Shown: one piece after another, positions 51,959 through 64,000 of the stretch | How the letters are laid out: each line of letters begins with the position of its first letter | Position numbering within the stretch: position 1 is the stretch's first letter | Made by a program: the position numbers and the translations under genes | Assembly (NCBI GenBank): GCA_963693365.1 | Contig: CAVNZM010000004.1 | Coordinates: 11,966,001-12,030,000 of the forward strand | Source of the DNA: Amoebidium appalachense | Taxonomy: Eukaryota > Ichthyosporea | Reading direction: 5' to 3' | Length of the DNA stretch: 64,000 nt | Notes under the pieces: model-generated | Databases searched by the model: none | What the model was told of the DNA's origin: nothing | Seen by the model: only the letters and a program-made list of their open reading frames with translations

Positions 51959-52603
51959 CCTCCCCCCCGAACCCCCAAGGCTCTTTTCCATGCCACCCAC
52001 CGAAGGCGCAAGGCTGTATTCGGCACGGTCAAATATATGGATTTTTAGAGGCCAGGTCATCTTGCTCACCGTGTAGTGCTCGTGTGCGTGTCAGTGTGGG
52101 GGATATGGCGATGAGACTGGGTATGTGGTGTGTGCGAGTGCCGGCATCTGCATGTTCATGTCGGATGCGCATGGCTGGTTCGCACACCTCTTGTGCGTTG
52201 TTACCAAAAATGATGACTGCACATGACTCTCGGCGAGACTGTGTTAGGTTAAAATCAACATTACTGCGGTTAATGATTATAGTTTACTATTCTAAGAAAT
52301 CAGAAATTATTATTCGGATACTGGACTACTGTATCCTCATCTCTTTTCCCAGCGGCATCTAAACTCATCTAGCCAACAGTAGGAAATATATTGTTGGCCT
52401 ATAGGTGTTTGCATGTACATATGTACGCGTACAACTAGTATTTACAGAAGTCATGCTATTTCGAATTCAAGCACCCTTTGCCAGTCTATTTAGTCTTTGA
52501 CTTTCCAGATTCACACTGTACTCGGTGTGTTCTTACTTATATAAAAGCAGCAGGAAACAGCTGCCTTGGTAAATAATTGCTCGTATAATGGGGCAGTTAA
52601 CTG

Positions 52604-52635
<32 letters not shown>

Positions 52636-52702
52636 TTGTGTGTGTGTGCGTGCACGTGCGTTTATCTTTATTCTTATTTTTCTGTGTGTGTATGTGTGTG
52701 TG

Positions 52703-52826
<124 letters not shown>

Positions 52827-53135
52827 ATGTGCTGATAGAAAAAAAAGTAAGTGTCCCACGGAACCCGGAGTGTGGTATTAACATAGCTTGCTGGCCCACT
52901 TTTGTATTAAGAGTCCCCAAACAATCCCTGCTAAGTCAACGCTTATTGTTGGAATTTCTAGCGCACCTTGTATGCCCCAAATAGGGCCCTGGGTAATTCA
53001 AGTGCTCTGGATCTATTGGGCTGCAGCAGGCCATGAGCAACCTGTTATTAGCCGCAGCGTTGTGTTCGGTGACGTCTACACTTACGTCGCAATGACATCA
53101 TCTTGACACCACACCGTCAAAGGGTAAAATAGACC

Positions 53136-63350
<10,215 letters not shown>

Positions 63351-64000
63351 ATTGCTGTTTCAGTGTGGCGTGGACCTGGATTCGGGGGTCCGGGGGAGGG
63401 GCTGTCGTGAGGCCTCGGTAAAGAAGAGTTAGGTTGTCTCTGGTTGTCTCTTCCCCAATAAAACTCCGGTGCTCAACCCGTGCCCCATACCTGAGACTGG
63501 TCTCTCTAAACAGCGTAAACCCCTAGTATAGTAATATTGTAATATTTTTCTTTTGACTGGATTTATTCGACGGAAAGATATGCAAGTATGCACGGCATAC
63601 TGAGAAGACAATAAAAACTTCACGAGTTATCCAGTAACAAGTGCATACTGAGATACCTGAACACTGTGTGAAAATCATATAAATACTCAATGTGACGACC
63701 AACAGAGTTCAACAAAAAGTCGAAAGTGTTCACATTGCCAGCTAGTGTAGCAGACACCCAGGCGAGCCAGACGAGTAGTGCGATTGGCTTCTAATCATGT
63801 CGCGTGTTAGGCGCCCCATCGGCCAGCTCGTTTCGCATGTCAGAGGGCCTTCCGACTTCGAACTTAGGAAGAGTCAACGTACGTTGCCGATGATAGCTAT
63901 AGCGACCGTTCTTACCTCCGTTACAAACATACTGTTAGAGATAGCATTATGGTTCTAGTGATATTATACATATACATAATACTATTGTGCTATCTTCTGC
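63351..64000. other. 5' flank of P450 copy B
   Basis: About 650 bp upstream of the copy B start codon in gene sense, of normal complexity. It contains a 41-bp match to the LINE terminus at 63483-63523. No core promoter motif is clear. Confidence 0.5.
63483..63523 (+). repeat. Short match to the LINE terminal segment (third copy)
   Basis: CCCATACCTGAGACTGGT followed by CTCTCTAAACAGCGTAAACC matches the last 50 bp of both LINE copies except for an internal gap of about 10 nt. Same orientation as copy 2. Confidence 0.7.

Overview
The window is nuclear DNA of a eukaryote. Its genes have many introns with GT-AG borders, none of the open frames is organised like a bacterial operon, and there is a LINE retrotransposon. 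Simple repeats are extremely dense: (GT)n/(CA)n up to about 120 bp, poly-G/poly-C up to 82 bp, and T/A runs. The microsomal P450s, PAS protein, IQ protein and tail-anchored coiled-coil protein would fit a unicellular opisthokont relative or an alga, but I cannot fix the lineage from the sequence. Most long open frames here are translations of simple repeats (poly-Pro, poly-Gly, Val-Cys, His-Thr) and are not genes.

Layout. 1-6.3 kb: 3' part of a + strand gene encoding a PAS-domain protein with a long polar C-terminal exon. 8.08-16.0 kb: a 7.9-kb foldback-like mobile element with about 1.5-kb terminal inverted repeats, an inner array of about 355-bp tandem repeats and a TG-rich core, and no recognisable transposase. 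16.5-23.7 kb: a + strand gene of about 13 exons for a 412-aa protein with an IQ motif. 25.2-33.1 kb: a - strand gene of 12 exons for an 829-aa coiled-coil protein with a C-terminal membrane anchor. 34.1-37.9 kb: a LINE on the - strand with an uninterrupted endonuclease-reverse transcriptase frame. 38.4-47.2 kb and 53.1-63.4 kb: two tandem - strand cytochrome P450 genes (copy A and copy B), each with 11 exons at matching positions. 47.5-49.0 kb: a 5'-truncated, inverted second copy of the LINE, just upstream of P450 copy A.

The exon models were built by hand from acceptor/donor sites and reading phase. The coiled-coil gene, the IQ gene and P450 copy B all join into one frame with no phase conflict. 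P450 copy A does not: relative to B it has a 4-nt deletion in exon 2 and a lost AG before exon 4, so it is probably decaying. The genes do not look functionally linked, apart from the two P450s being paralogs. The most unusual features are the foldback element, a family of short repeats whose 3' ends run into poly-C, a consistent C-then-A polarity of compound homopolymer tracts, poly-C tracts placed directly after 5' splice sites, and a LINE whose two copies share about 190 bp beyond the poly(A) tract.
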